Source: Lentzea guizhouensis
GTDB taxonomy: Bacteria > Actinomycetota > Actinomycetes > Mycobacteriales > Pseudonocardiaceae
Direction of reading: 5' to 3'
DNA: 64,000 bases
NCBI RefSeq assembly: GCF_001701025.1
Contig: NZ_CP016793.1
Coordinates: 8,184,001-8,248,000 of the forward strand
Shown here: piece after piece, positions 17,072 through 23,849 of the stretch
Numbering within the stretch: the stretch's first letter is position 1
Layout of the letters: each line of letters starts with the position of its first letter
The notes under the pieces: model-generated
What the model saw: only the letters and a program-made list of their open reading frames with translations
Told to the model about the DNA's origin: nothing
The model's database searches: none
Translations under genes and position numbers: made by a program

Positions 17072-17434
17072 ATGGAACCACAGCGCTTCGGCATGCTGAT
17101 CCGGCTCCGCCCGGAGAAGCGCGAGGAGTACCTGGAGCTGCACGCGGCGGTCTGGCCGGCCGTCGAGCAGACCATGCTCGACGCGAACATGCGCAACTTC
17201 ACGATCTTCCTGCACGACGACCTGCTGTTCGGCTACTACGAGTACGTCGGCGAGGACCACGCCGCCGACCAGGCCCGCATCGCCGCCGATCCGGAGACGC
17301 GGCGCTGGTGGACGTTCACCGACCCGTGCCAGGAGTCGCTGGCGGAGCCGGGCTCCGGCCACTGGTGGGTGCCGATGCGGGAGGTGTGGCACCTCGCGGA
17401 CCCTGCCGCACGTCGTGGTGGGCAGCCATCCTGA
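17072..17434 (+). CDS. rhaM: L-rhamnose mutarotase family protein
   Basis: 120 aa, close to the usual ~105 plus a short tail. FGMLIRLRPEKREEYLELHAAVWPAV carries the conserved His, and LLFGYYEYVGEDH plus ETRRWWTFTDPCQESL complete the RhaM signature. RhaM interconverts alpha and beta anomers of L-rhamnose; some relatives act on L-fucose. It is the last gene of the importer-dehydratase operon, with AAGGAG before the ATG. The final 119 bases overlap the 3' end of the convergent qsuB-like gene, so the tail after about residue 107 (HLADPAARRGG) may be a recent extension. Confidence 0.85.
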   Translation: MEPQRFGMLIRLRPEKREEYLELHAAVWPAVEQTMLDANMRNFTIFLHDDLLFGYYEYVGEDHAADQARIAADPETRRWWTFTDPCQESLAEPGSGHWWVPMREVWHLADPAARRGGQPS

Positions 17435-19154
17435 CCGGTGCGTTGACCACGCCGAACCCGGCGTAGCCGCCGATGCGCTGCACCACCTCGAAGAACACCC
17501 GCGCGCCCATCAGCTCGGTGTAGAAGTGCAGGAGCTCGCCGTGCTCGTCGCGGTCGTGCAGCACGTGGTTGCGGCGCAGCTCGTCGATCCGCTCGGGTGG
17601 CATGCCGGTACGGGCCGCGAGGTCGTCGTAGTAGTTGGCGGGGATCTCCAGCAACCGGGCACCACGCTCGCGCAGGGCGGCGGCGCAGGCCACCGCGTCC
17701 GCCGCCGTGAAGGCGATGTGCTGCGGTTCCCGCACCGCCGGCGCCCACCCGCCGCGGCGGACCAGGGCGGAGTCCAGTGACAGCCGGACGCCACCGCTGA
17801 CGCCCCGGCTGCGCACGATCCCGTACGGCGCGGCGAACTCCGTGACCGGGCCCGGCACGAGGCCGAGCACCGCGCGGTGGAAGAGCGTCGCCTCGTCGAA
17901 GTGGTCGAACGGCTGGGTCAGCGCGACGTGGTCGATGCCGGTGATGCCGGCGCCGGCCGGTTCCTCGCCGGTCGGGACGAAGTCGTCGACCCAGTCGTGG
18001 CCGCCGCACAGGAGGAGCTGCGTGCCGTCCGGTGCGGCGATGGCGGCCAGCGCGACCTCGTCCGGGCCCGTCGCGCGGGTCAGCGGCGGTGCCGACATGA
18101 CCTCGGCCCGCCGTGCCGCCGCGGCGGGATCGGGCACGACTAAGCCGAGCGCACCGACCGTTCCCGGTTCGCCCACCGCGTTGACCAGCACCCGCGCTTC
18201 ACCCTGCGTCCACAGCTCGACCGGCTTCGACCGGTGCACGCCGGTGCGCGTGAACCCCAGTGCCGCGAGGCCGGGTTCGCCGACGACCTCGGCGAACGCG
18301 TAGCCGGACGGCACCGGCGCGGGCGGAACGTCCAGCAGTCCCAGGGAGTCCTGAAGCGCCACCAGCGACCGCATCGCGTCGACCGCGGCGCGGTGCGGGT
18401 CGGCCTGCCGGAAGACGTCGTTGAACACTTCCAGCGACAACGGCCCGCGGTACCCGGCGGCGAGCACGTGCCCGGTGAAGGCGGTCAGGTCGAAGTCGCC
18501 CTGGCCGGGGAAGAGCCGGTGGTGGCGGCTCCACTGCAGGACGCCCATCGGCAACGTCGGCGCGTCCGCGAGCTGCAGGAAGAAGATCTTGTCGCCGGGG
18601 ATCGCGCGGATCGGCCGCGGATCGTCCCCTTTGGACAGGATGTGGAAGCTGTCCAGGCACACGCCCAGCGCCGGGTGCGCGGCGCGGCGGACGATCCGCC
18701 ACGCGTGCTCGTAGCCGTGGACGAACCTCCCCCACGCCAGCGCTTCGTACGCGACCCGCAGCCCGCGTTCGTCCGCTTTGGACGCCAGCAGGTGCAGCTG
18801 CTCGGCCGCGAGGTCGTCGTCGTCGATCGCGTCGGACGACACCGACGAGCAGACGAGCACGGTGTCCACGCCGAGCTCGGTCATGAGGTCGAGCTTGCGT
18901 TCCGCTCGGTGCAGGTTGGCGGCCAGCACGTCCGGCGGCACCGCCTCGAAGTCGCGGAACGGCTGGTAGAGGTCGATCGTCAACCCGAGGTCGGCGCAGC
19001 GCTCGCGGACCTCGGCCGGGCTCAGGCGGGACGCGAGCAGGTCGTTCTCGAACAGCTCGATGCCGGCGAACCCGGCCTCGGCGGCCGCGGCGAGCTTGTC
19101 CTCCAGCGTGCCGGACAGGCAGACGGTCGCGATGGCGGTGCGCGGCTCAGGCAT
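17316..19154 (-). CDS. qsuB: 3-dehydroshikimate dehydratase, QsuB-type two-domain enzyme
   Basis: 612 aa. The N-terminal sugar-phosphate-isomerase-like TIM barrel (about 1-275) has metal ligands in YEALAWG, CLDSFH, FFLQLADA and LSLEVFND. The C-terminal half (about 285-575) resembles 4-hydroxyphenylpyruvate dioxygenase, with the iron-binding pattern GIDHVAL, PQHIAFTA and FFEVVQR. This is the QsuB architecture of Corynebacterium, converting 3-dehydroshikimate to protocatechuate for ring cleavage. It overlaps the upstream shikimate dehydrogenase gene by 8 bases. The natural end seems to be near FGVVNAPVRMAAHH; beyond it about 35 low-complexity residues are read from the strand opposite rhaM, as if the original stop was lost. 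Confidence 0.88.
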   Translation of the reverse strand: MPEPRTAIATVCLSGTLEDKLAAAAEAGFAGIELFENDLLASRLSPAEVRERCADLGLTIDLYQPFRDFEAVPPDVLAANLHRAERKLDLMTELGVDTVLVCSSVSSDAIDDDDLAAEQLHLLASKADERGLRVAYEALAWGRFVHGYEHAWRIVRRAAHPALGVCLDSFHILSKGDDPRPIRAIPGDKIFFLQLADAPTLPMGVLQWSRHHRLFPGQGDFDLTAFTGHVLAAGYRGPLSLEVFNDVFRQADPHRAAVDAMRSLVALQDSLGLLDVPPAPVPSGYAFAEVVGEPGLAALGFTRTGVHRSKPVELWTQGEARVLVNAVGEPGTVGALGLVVPDPAAAARRAEVMSAPPLTRATGPDEVALAAIAAPDGTQLLLCGGHDWVDDFVPTGEEPAGAGITGIDHVALTQPFDHFDEATLFHRAVLGLVPGPVTEFAAPYGIVRSRGVSGGVRLSLDSALVRRGGWAPAVREPQHIAFTAADAVACAAALRERGARLLEIPANYYDDLAARTGMPPERIDELRRNHVLHDRDEHGELLHFYTELMGARVFFEVVQRIGGYAGFGVVNAPVRMAAHHDVRQGPRGATPPASAPTSGRSPAPPATPGTGR

Positions 19155-19994
19155 GGGCGGGTTCTCCTTCGAGCTCCTCGAAGTGCGCGAGCATCCGGTC
19201 GGCGTCCGGCTCGACCCCGGTGAACAGCCGCATCGACTCGGCGGCCTGCAGCACGACCATGCCGCCGCCGTGCAGCACGCGGCAGCCGCGCGCCCGTGCC
19301 GCGGCGAGCAGCGCCGTCTCCAGCGGCCGGTAGACGATGTCGGCGACCCAGAGGTCCTCGCGCAACAGGGACTCGTCGATCGGCGAACCGGGGTGCGCGG
19401 CCATGCCGGTGGGTGTCGCGTGCACCAGCCCGTCCGCGGTTTTGATGTCGTCCGGGGTGCACACGACCGCGCGGTCAGGACCGAAACGGCGTTGCAGTGC
19501 CTTCACGAGCTGCGCGCTGCGAGCCTGGTCGAGGTCGTGCACGCCGAGCCGCGCGGTGTGCCGAGCGACAGCAACGCGTGCCCCACCGCGGCGCCCGCAC
19601 CTCCCGCGCCGAGCAGGACGACGTTCTCCAGCGAGGCGTCCGGCAGGCCGCGGCTCAGGCTGCGGGCGAACCCGGTCGCGTCGGTGTTGTGCCCGATCGC
19701 GCGGCCGTCCTCGAAGCACACGGTGTTGACCGCACCGAGCGCGGCCGCACCGGGGTCGACCTCGTCGAGGTGCGGCAGGACGGCCTGCTTGGCGGGGTGC
19801 GTGACGTTGAGCCCGTTGAACCCGGCCGTGCGCGCCGCCGCCAGCACCTCGCCCACCGGCAGCCCGAGCACGTCGAGGTCGAGCAGCCGGTAGAGGTACC
19901 GCAGGCCCAGCCGGTCGGCCTCCCGCTCGTGCAGCGCCGGGCTGAGCGACGGACCGATGCCGGATCCGACGAGCCCGATCAGGTAGCTGGCCAC
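19147..19994 (-). pseudogene. Shikimate/quinate dehydrogenase (AroE family) with one frameshift
   Basis: The first frame (GTG 19994, GGAGGA 6 bases upstream) gives LIGLVGSGIGPSLSPALHE, the catalytic Lys motif NVTHPAK, HNTDATGF and the nucleotide loop LLGAGGAGAAVGHALLSLG. At about 19555-19562 homology moves to another frame, continuing TARLGVHDLDQARSAQL, TPTGMAAHPGSPID and the C-terminal VVLQAAESMRLFTG. One base gained or lost restores an enzyme of about 280 aa. It would oxidise shikimate or quinate with NAD(P) and feed 3-dehydroshikimate to the overlapping QsuB-like enzyme. A sequencing error is plausible since both halves are well conserved. Confidence 0.82.
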
Positions 19995-20014
19995 TCGCGT
20001 CCTCCGCAATGTAC

Positions 20015-20028
20015 GAACTAGTGAGTTC
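20015..20028. promoter_or_regulatory. Inverted repeat before the shikimate dehydrogenase start
   Basis: GAACT-AGTG-AGTTC lies 21 bases before the dehydrogenase start and close to a TACATT -10 candidate on the minus strand. A related sequence sharing AACTnACT and CGTAC lies at 21029-21045 in front of the transporter gene. Both may be sites for the TetR-type regulator at 20281. Confidence 0.4.
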
Positions 20029-20070
20029 ACGGTAGCGCACCTCCACCCCGCCCGAAAGCCCGCACGCGGG

Positions 20071-20223
20071 GTCCTCTCGTGCACTCAGAGCGCACGCGGG
20101 GAGCTTTCGTTCACCACGAACCACCCGCCGAGGCCCGCTCGCCGCACGCGAACTCTCCGGGGACTTGGAGTGCACGCGGGGAGCTTTCGTTCACCACGAG
20201 CGCACGAAAGGTCCCCGCGTGCG
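20071..20223. repeat. Cluster of four CGCACGCGGGG-type short repeats
   Basis: A 28-bp direct repeat that starts GCACGCGGGGAGCTTTCG occurs at 20092-20119 and 20172-20199 (period 80). A variant, CGCACGCGGGGTCCTCTCGT, starts at 20071, and an inverted variant covers 20200-20223 (reads CGCACGCGGGGACCTTTCGT on the minus strand). The cluster fills the non-coding gap between the dehydrogenase promoter and the tetR gene. Each unit is gene-free. It looks like a family of mobile or structural intergenic repeats. Confidence 0.75.
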
Positions 20224-20280
20224 GTGAGCGGGGAGCGAATAGAGTTGGGCCGGTAGTCCGCTGATCAAAAGGGGAACCGC

Positions 20281-20925
20281 GTGGCCGCACCGTCGTCGTC
20301 AGAGGCCGAGCGCCAGCGGGACAAGGACCGCACCCGCGCCGACATCCTCGACGTGGCCACGAAGGAGTTCGCCGACAAGGGCTACACGGGTGCGCGCGTC
20401 GACGAGATCGCCGAACGCACCAGCACCACCAAGCGGATGATCTACTACTACTTCGGCGGCAAGGAACAGCTCTACATCGCCGTCCTGGAACGCGCCTACT
20501 CCGCGATCCGCGCCCTGGAGGCCGAGCTCGACGTCGAGCACCTCGAGCCGGAGGACGCCATCCGCAAGCTCGCCGAGCTGACCTTCGACCACCACGAGGC
20601 CAACCCCGACTTCATCCGCCTGGTCAGCATCGAGAACATCCACCGCGCCGAGCACATCGCGCGCTCCGAGATCCTGGCGGGCCTGGCGAACCCGGCGCTG
20701 GACGGGCTGAGCCGGGTGCTCGACCGCGGGCGTGAGGCCGGCCGGTTCCGCGCCGACGTGGACGCGCTCGACATCCACCAGGTGATCAGCTCGTTCTGCG
20801 TGTTCCGGCTGGCGAACAGGCACACGTTCGCCGCGATCTTCAAGCGGGACATGCTGGACCCGCACCGCCGCGAGCACCACCGGCGGATGCTCGGCGACCT
20901 GCTGATCAACTACCTGACCGCCTGA
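20281..20925 (+). CDS. TetR-family transcriptional regulator
   Basis: 214 aa. The helix-turn-helix is ILDVATKEFADKGYTGARVDEIAERTSTTKRMIYYYFGGKE (about residues 20-62). The C-terminal effector domain is longer than minimal and includes ENIHRAEHIARS. Start is GTG with GGGGAACC upstream. It lies between the shikimate dehydrogenase/QsuB genes and the MHS transporter, so it is the probable local regulator of quinate/shikimate use, possibly sensing an aromatic or alicyclic acid. The effector is inferred only from neighbours. Confidence 0.87.
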   Translation: MAAPSSSEAERQRDKDRTRADILDVATKEFADKGYTGARVDEIAERTSTTKRMIYYYFGGKEQLYIAVLERAYSAIRALEAELDVEHLEPEDAIRKLAELTFDHHEANPDFIRLVSIENIHRAEHIARSEILAGLANPALDGLSRVLDRGREAGRFRADVDALDIHQVISSFCVFRLANRHTFAAIFKRDMLDPHRREHHRRMLGDLLINYLTA

Positions 20926-21021
20926 GTCAGCCGGTCGGCGGCACCTCAAGGCACCCCTGGGCACCGCCGCTCCCGACGCGTGGAACACGACTCTTGACAC
21001 CCCGGGGTCACGTGCCCGACC

Positions 21022-21051
21022 GTTAATTAACTAACTGTTCCGTACAACGGA
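21022..21051. promoter_or_regulatory. Palindromic, AT-rich region in front of the MHS transporter
   Basis: GTTAATTAAC (21022-21031) is a perfect palindrome and TCCGT-ACA-ACGGA (21039-21051) a second one, just before the transporter GTG at 21059. A -35-like TTGACA is at 20994-20999. The AACTnACT...CGTAC segment (21029-21045) resembles the site at 20011-20027. This is probably the promoter-operator of the transporter gene. Confidence 0.5.
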
Positions 21052-21058
21052 GTACGCC

Positions 21059-22351
21059 GTGACCACTTCGATGGCCCGCAAGACCGCGCTCGCAGCCTGG
21101 ATCGGCAGCGCTCTCGAGTACTACGACTTCTTCATCTACGGCACCGCGGCCGCACTGGTGTTCAACAAGGTCTTCTTCCCCGCCTCCTCCCCCGCGACCG
21201 GCACGCTGCTCGCGCTCGCCACGTTCGGCGTCGGCTACCTGGCCAGGCCGGTCGGCGCGTTCGTGCTCGGGCACGTCGGGGACCGGTTCGGGCGCAAGAA
21301 GGTGCTGGTCTTCACCCTGTTGCTGATGGGGGTGGCGACGTTCGCCGTCGGCTGCCTGCCGACCTACGCGACCGCAGGTGTCCTCGCACCCGTCATGCTG
21401 GTGGTTCTCCGCCTCCTGCAGGGGCTTTCGGCGTCCGGTGAGCAGGCCGGGGCGAACGCCATGTCGCTCGAACACGCGCCGGAGGACCGCCGGGCGTACT
21501 TCACCAGCTTCACCCTCAGCGGCACGCAGGCCGGGCAGATCCTGGCCACCGCGATCTTCCTGCCGGTGGCCGCGCTGCCGCAGGAGGACCTGCTGTCGTG
21601 GGGCTGGCGGGTGCCGTTCTGGTGCAGCGCGGTCGTCGTGGTGGTGGGGCTCGTGATCCGCAGCAAGATCGACGAGACCGCCGTCTTCAAGCGCACCAAG
21701 GCCGCGAAGCTGCCGGTCGCCGTGCTGTTCCGGGACCACTGGGTGGACGTGCTGCGGGTCGTCGTCGCCGCCACGATCGCCTCGGTCAGCACGATCTTCA
21801 CCGTCTACGCGTTGAGCTACGCGGTGAACACGGTCGGACTGGACCGCACGCCGATGTTGTGGGTGGGTGTGCTCGCCAACGTCGTCGCGCTCGCCGCGAT
21901 CCCGCTGCTGGCCGGGCTGTCCGACCGGATCGGGCGCAAGCCGGTGTTCCTCGCCGGGTGTGCGGCGTGCGCGGTGCTGATCTTCCCCTACCTCTGGTCG
22001 ATCTCGATCGGCTCGTACGCGCTGGTGTTCGCGCTCGGCATCCTGCTCTTCGGTGTCGCCTACTCGGGCATCAACGGGATCTGGCCGTCGTTGTACGGCG
22101 AGATGTTCAGCACCGAGGTCCGCTTGTCGGGCATGGCGATCGGCACGCAGATCGGGTTCGCCATCGCCGGGCTGGCGCCGACCGTCGTGGCGGCGATCGG
22201 GTCCGGCAAGGACGACTGGATCGGTGTCGCGATCTTCACGGCCGCGGTGTGCGCGGTGAGTGCGGCCGCGATCGCCACCGGGCGCGAGACCTTCCGGCGA
22301 CCTACCGCGGAACTGGGGCGACCGGAGCTCACCGGCGTCCGGGTGAGCTGA
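21059..22351 (+). CDS. MHS-family MFS transporter, shikimate/quinate importer candidate
   Basis: 430 aa with 12 predicted membrane spans. WIGSALEYYDFFIYGTAAALVF and the loop GHVGDRFGRKKVLVFTLLLMG are signatures of the metabolite:H+ symporter (MHS) branch, which includes ShiA, KgtP and ProP. LQGLSASGEQAGANAMSLEHAP is also typical. Start is GTG 21059. Beside the 3-dehydroshikimate dehydratase and shikimate dehydrogenase, the likely substrate is shikimate, quinate or a similar acid. The stop codon runs directly into three 11-bp repeats that belong to the next gene's promoter. Confidence 0.87.
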   Translation: MTTSMARKTALAAWIGSALEYYDFFIYGTAAALVFNKVFFPASSPATGTLLALATFGVGYLARPVGAFVLGHVGDRFGRKKVLVFTLLLMGVATFAVGCLPTYATAGVLAPVMLVVLRLLQGLSASGEQAGANAMSLEHAPEDRRAYFTSFTLSGTQAGQILATAIFLPVAALPQEDLLSWGWRVPFWCSAVVVVVGLVIRSKIDETAVFKRTKAAKLPVAVLFRDHWVDVLRVVVAATIASVSTIFTVYALSYAVNTVGLDRTPMLWVGVLANVVALAAIPLLAGLSDRIGRKPVFLAGCAACAVLIFPYLWSISIGSYALVFALGILLFGVAYSGINGIWPSLYGEMFSTEVRLSGMAIGTQIGFAIAGLAPTVVAAIGSGKDDWIGVAIFTAAVCAVSAAAIATGRETFRRPTAELGRPELTGVRVS

Positions 22352-22393
22352 CAACAGCACGACAACCGCCGTACAACAGCACGCCGGTACTCC
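22351..22393 (+). promoter_or_regulatory. Three tandem 11-bp repeats with SARP-site geometry, plus -10
   Basis: ACAACAGCACG (22351-22361), ACAACCGCCGT (22362-22372) and ACAACAGCACG (22373-22383) follow one another with exact 11-bp period. A -10-like TACTCC (22388-22393) begins 8 bases after the last heptamer ACAACAG. That arrangement, heptamers at 11-bp steps with the last one 8 bp from the -10, is how SARP activators such as ActII-ORF4 bind. An AfsR/SARP gene lies 1.5 kb downstream. Confidence 0.65.
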
Positions 22394-22423
22394 TTCGGTC
22401 AGCAGACCTCAACCGAGGAGGAC

Positions 22424-23377
22424 ATGGTGAGAACCAAGCTGGCGGCGGTACTGGTCGCGGTGCTCTCGGTCGTGGGACTCGTCGTCACACCGGCGGCGAG
22501 TGCCACACCGAGCTACCGCGACGTCTACGTCCGCGACAACCTGGCGGACGTCGGCAACGAGCCCAGCACCGGCAGCATCTACCACAGCCCGGACATCCGG
22601 GTGTGCCACACGCCGGTGCCCTGCGCGGTGTCGCAGCAACCGATCGTCGGCGCCACCAACTACGTGTTCGTCAACCTGCGCCGCAAGCCGGCCGCGCAGG
22701 GCAACGTGAGCGGCACCCTGCACCTGTACCGCAGCAACCTCGGTGGCGGCACGGCGTGGCCGGGCGGCTGGACCTACATCGGCGGGGCGGGGTCGAGCGT
22801 GCCGATCGGCGGCTCGACCGTGATGATCACCTGGCCCGGCTGGAACGTGCCGGGGCCCGCGCACTTCTGCCTGCTCGCCAGGTGGGTCTCGACCGCGGAC
22901 CCGATGACGTTCGCCGAGGTCGCCAACACGCAGCAGAACGCCCAGCGCAACAACAACATCGCGTGGCGCAACGTCGACTCGATCCGGGTGTTCCCCTTCC
23001 GGCCCATCACCGTGCCGTACACGATCGGCAACCCGGATCCCTTCGACAACCGGCAGAACCTCATCTTCGAGCAGCCGGAGCGGCACTTCGCGGGCACCGT
23101 GACGGTCGACCTCGGGCGTGAGCTCGCGGCGCGGTGGAGGGAAGCCGGCCAGCGCGGTACCGGCGTGAAGCAGGTCGGCGAGACGCAGTTCCAGATCGTC
23201 GACCCGAAGCTCGCCCGCTTCGACGGACTGACGCTCAAGGCCGAGGAACGCGTGCAGATCGCGCTGACCTTCGCGACCGACGTGGAGGCCGGCCCGGCGG
23301 CGCTGGAGGTGCGCCAGGTCGACGTGCAGGGCGTGGACCTCGGTGGTGCGCAGTACCGGATCAACGACAAGGAGTGA
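22424..23377 (+). CDS. Secreted protein of unknown function
   Basis: 317 aa with a clear Sec signal peptide (MVRTKLAAVLVAVLSVVGLVV, cleavage after ASA near residue 27). The mature part looks beta-rich: DVYVRDNLADVGNEPS, SPDIRVC, an Ala/Gly-rich middle, then CLLARWVS and NNNIAWRNVDSIRVFP. The pattern CLLAR followed by NNNIA-rN recurs, to my knowledge, in uncharacterised secreted actinobacterial and myxobacterial proteins, but I cannot name a function. Three Cys residues may form disulfides. GAGGAGG lies before the ATG. It is followed by a strong hairpin and a second small secreted protein, and is preceded by SARP-like repeats. Confidence 0.8.
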   Translation: MVRTKLAAVLVAVLSVVGLVVTPAASATPSYRDVYVRDNLADVGNEPSTGSIYHSPDIRVCHTPVPCAVSQQPIVGATNYVFVNLRRKPAAQGNVSGTLHLYRSNLGGGTAWPGGWTYIGGAGSSVPIGGSTVMITWPGWNVPGPAHFCLLARWVSTADPMTFAEVANTQQNAQRNNNIAWRNVDSIRVFPFRPITVPYTIGNPDPFDNRQNLIFEQPERHFAGTVTVDLGRELAARWREAGQRGTGVKQVGETQFQIVDPKLARFDGLTLKAEERVQIALTFATDVEAGPAALEVRQVDVQGVDLGGAQYRINDKE

Positions 23378-23387
23378 GTATCAGCCC

Positions 23388-23426
23388 CGGCGGGTCCGAC
23401 TCCGTTGTACGGAGCCGGACCCGCCG
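23388..23426 (+). terminator. 17-bp hairpin between two secreted-protein genes
   Basis: Arms CGGCGGGTCCG and CTCCGT pair with ACGGAG and CGGACCCGCCG around a 3-base loop (TGT), interrupted by a single A/C mismatch. The stem begins 11 bases after the stop of the 317-aa secreted protein and ends 12 bases before the next ATG. It is likely an intercistronic terminator or attenuator that lowers expression of the downstream gene. Confidence 0.8.
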
Positions 23427-23438
23427 AAGGGGTGGTCA

Positions 23439-23849
23439 ATGAAGACGATCATGGTGTTGTTGCTGCTGTTGCTGGGAATCGTGCCCGCACATGGCGCACC
23501 GGACTGCAACCCGCCCGACTGCCCGGTGGTGGTGGACGCGCAGGACGGCCCGGTGCACGAGAAGACCGGACCGCACGCGGCGGTGCTGAAAATGCGCAAC
23601 GGCGCGTCATGGCAGGACGTCCAGGTGTCCTACCGGTTCGTCGACGGCACCGCGAAGCAGGGTGAGGACTACCGCTCCGCGCAGAGCGGCACGGTCACGA
23701 TCAAGGCGGGCGCCCTGTCCGCCGAGGTGCCCTACACCGTGCTGCGGGTGACCGACCAGCAGAGGCAGTTCTCCCTGCAGATCACCGCGGTGAAGCCGGG
23801 CGAGGCCGGCAAGGCCGTCGCCGTGCTCACGATCGGCGGCAGGAGGTGA
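23439..23849 (+). CDS. Small secreted Calx-beta-like protein
   Basis: 136 aa. A signal peptide MKTIMVLLLLLLGIVPAHG is followed by NPPDCP and a single beta-sandwich. VSYRFVDGTAKQGEDYRSAQSGTVTIKAG is the Calx-beta consensus (DGTA-GxDY-GTVTI), an Ig-like fold that often binds calcium or carbohydrate or acts as an adhesion module. It stands alone, not as part of a large repeat protein, which is unusual. The ATG is 12 bases after the hairpin, with AAGGGGTGG as ribosome site. The last 23 bases overlap the 3' end of the convergent SARP gene. Confidence 0.75.
   Translation: MKTIMVLLLLLLGIVPAHGAPDCNPPDCPVVVDAQDGPVHEKTGPHAAVLKMRNGASWQDVQVSYRFVDGTAKQGEDYRSAQSGTVTIKAGALSAEVPYTVLRVTDQQRQFSLQITAVKPGEAGKAVAVLTIGGRR

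Noticed and set aside
20071..20223. Possible small CRISPR array
   Set aside because: Repeats are irregularly spaced, partly inverted and there are no cas genes.
21039..21051. TCCGT-ACA-ACGGA palindrome that reappears in reverse at 23401-23413
   Set aside because: The second occurrence is simply the tip of a 17-bp terminator hairpin, so shared regulation is unlikely.
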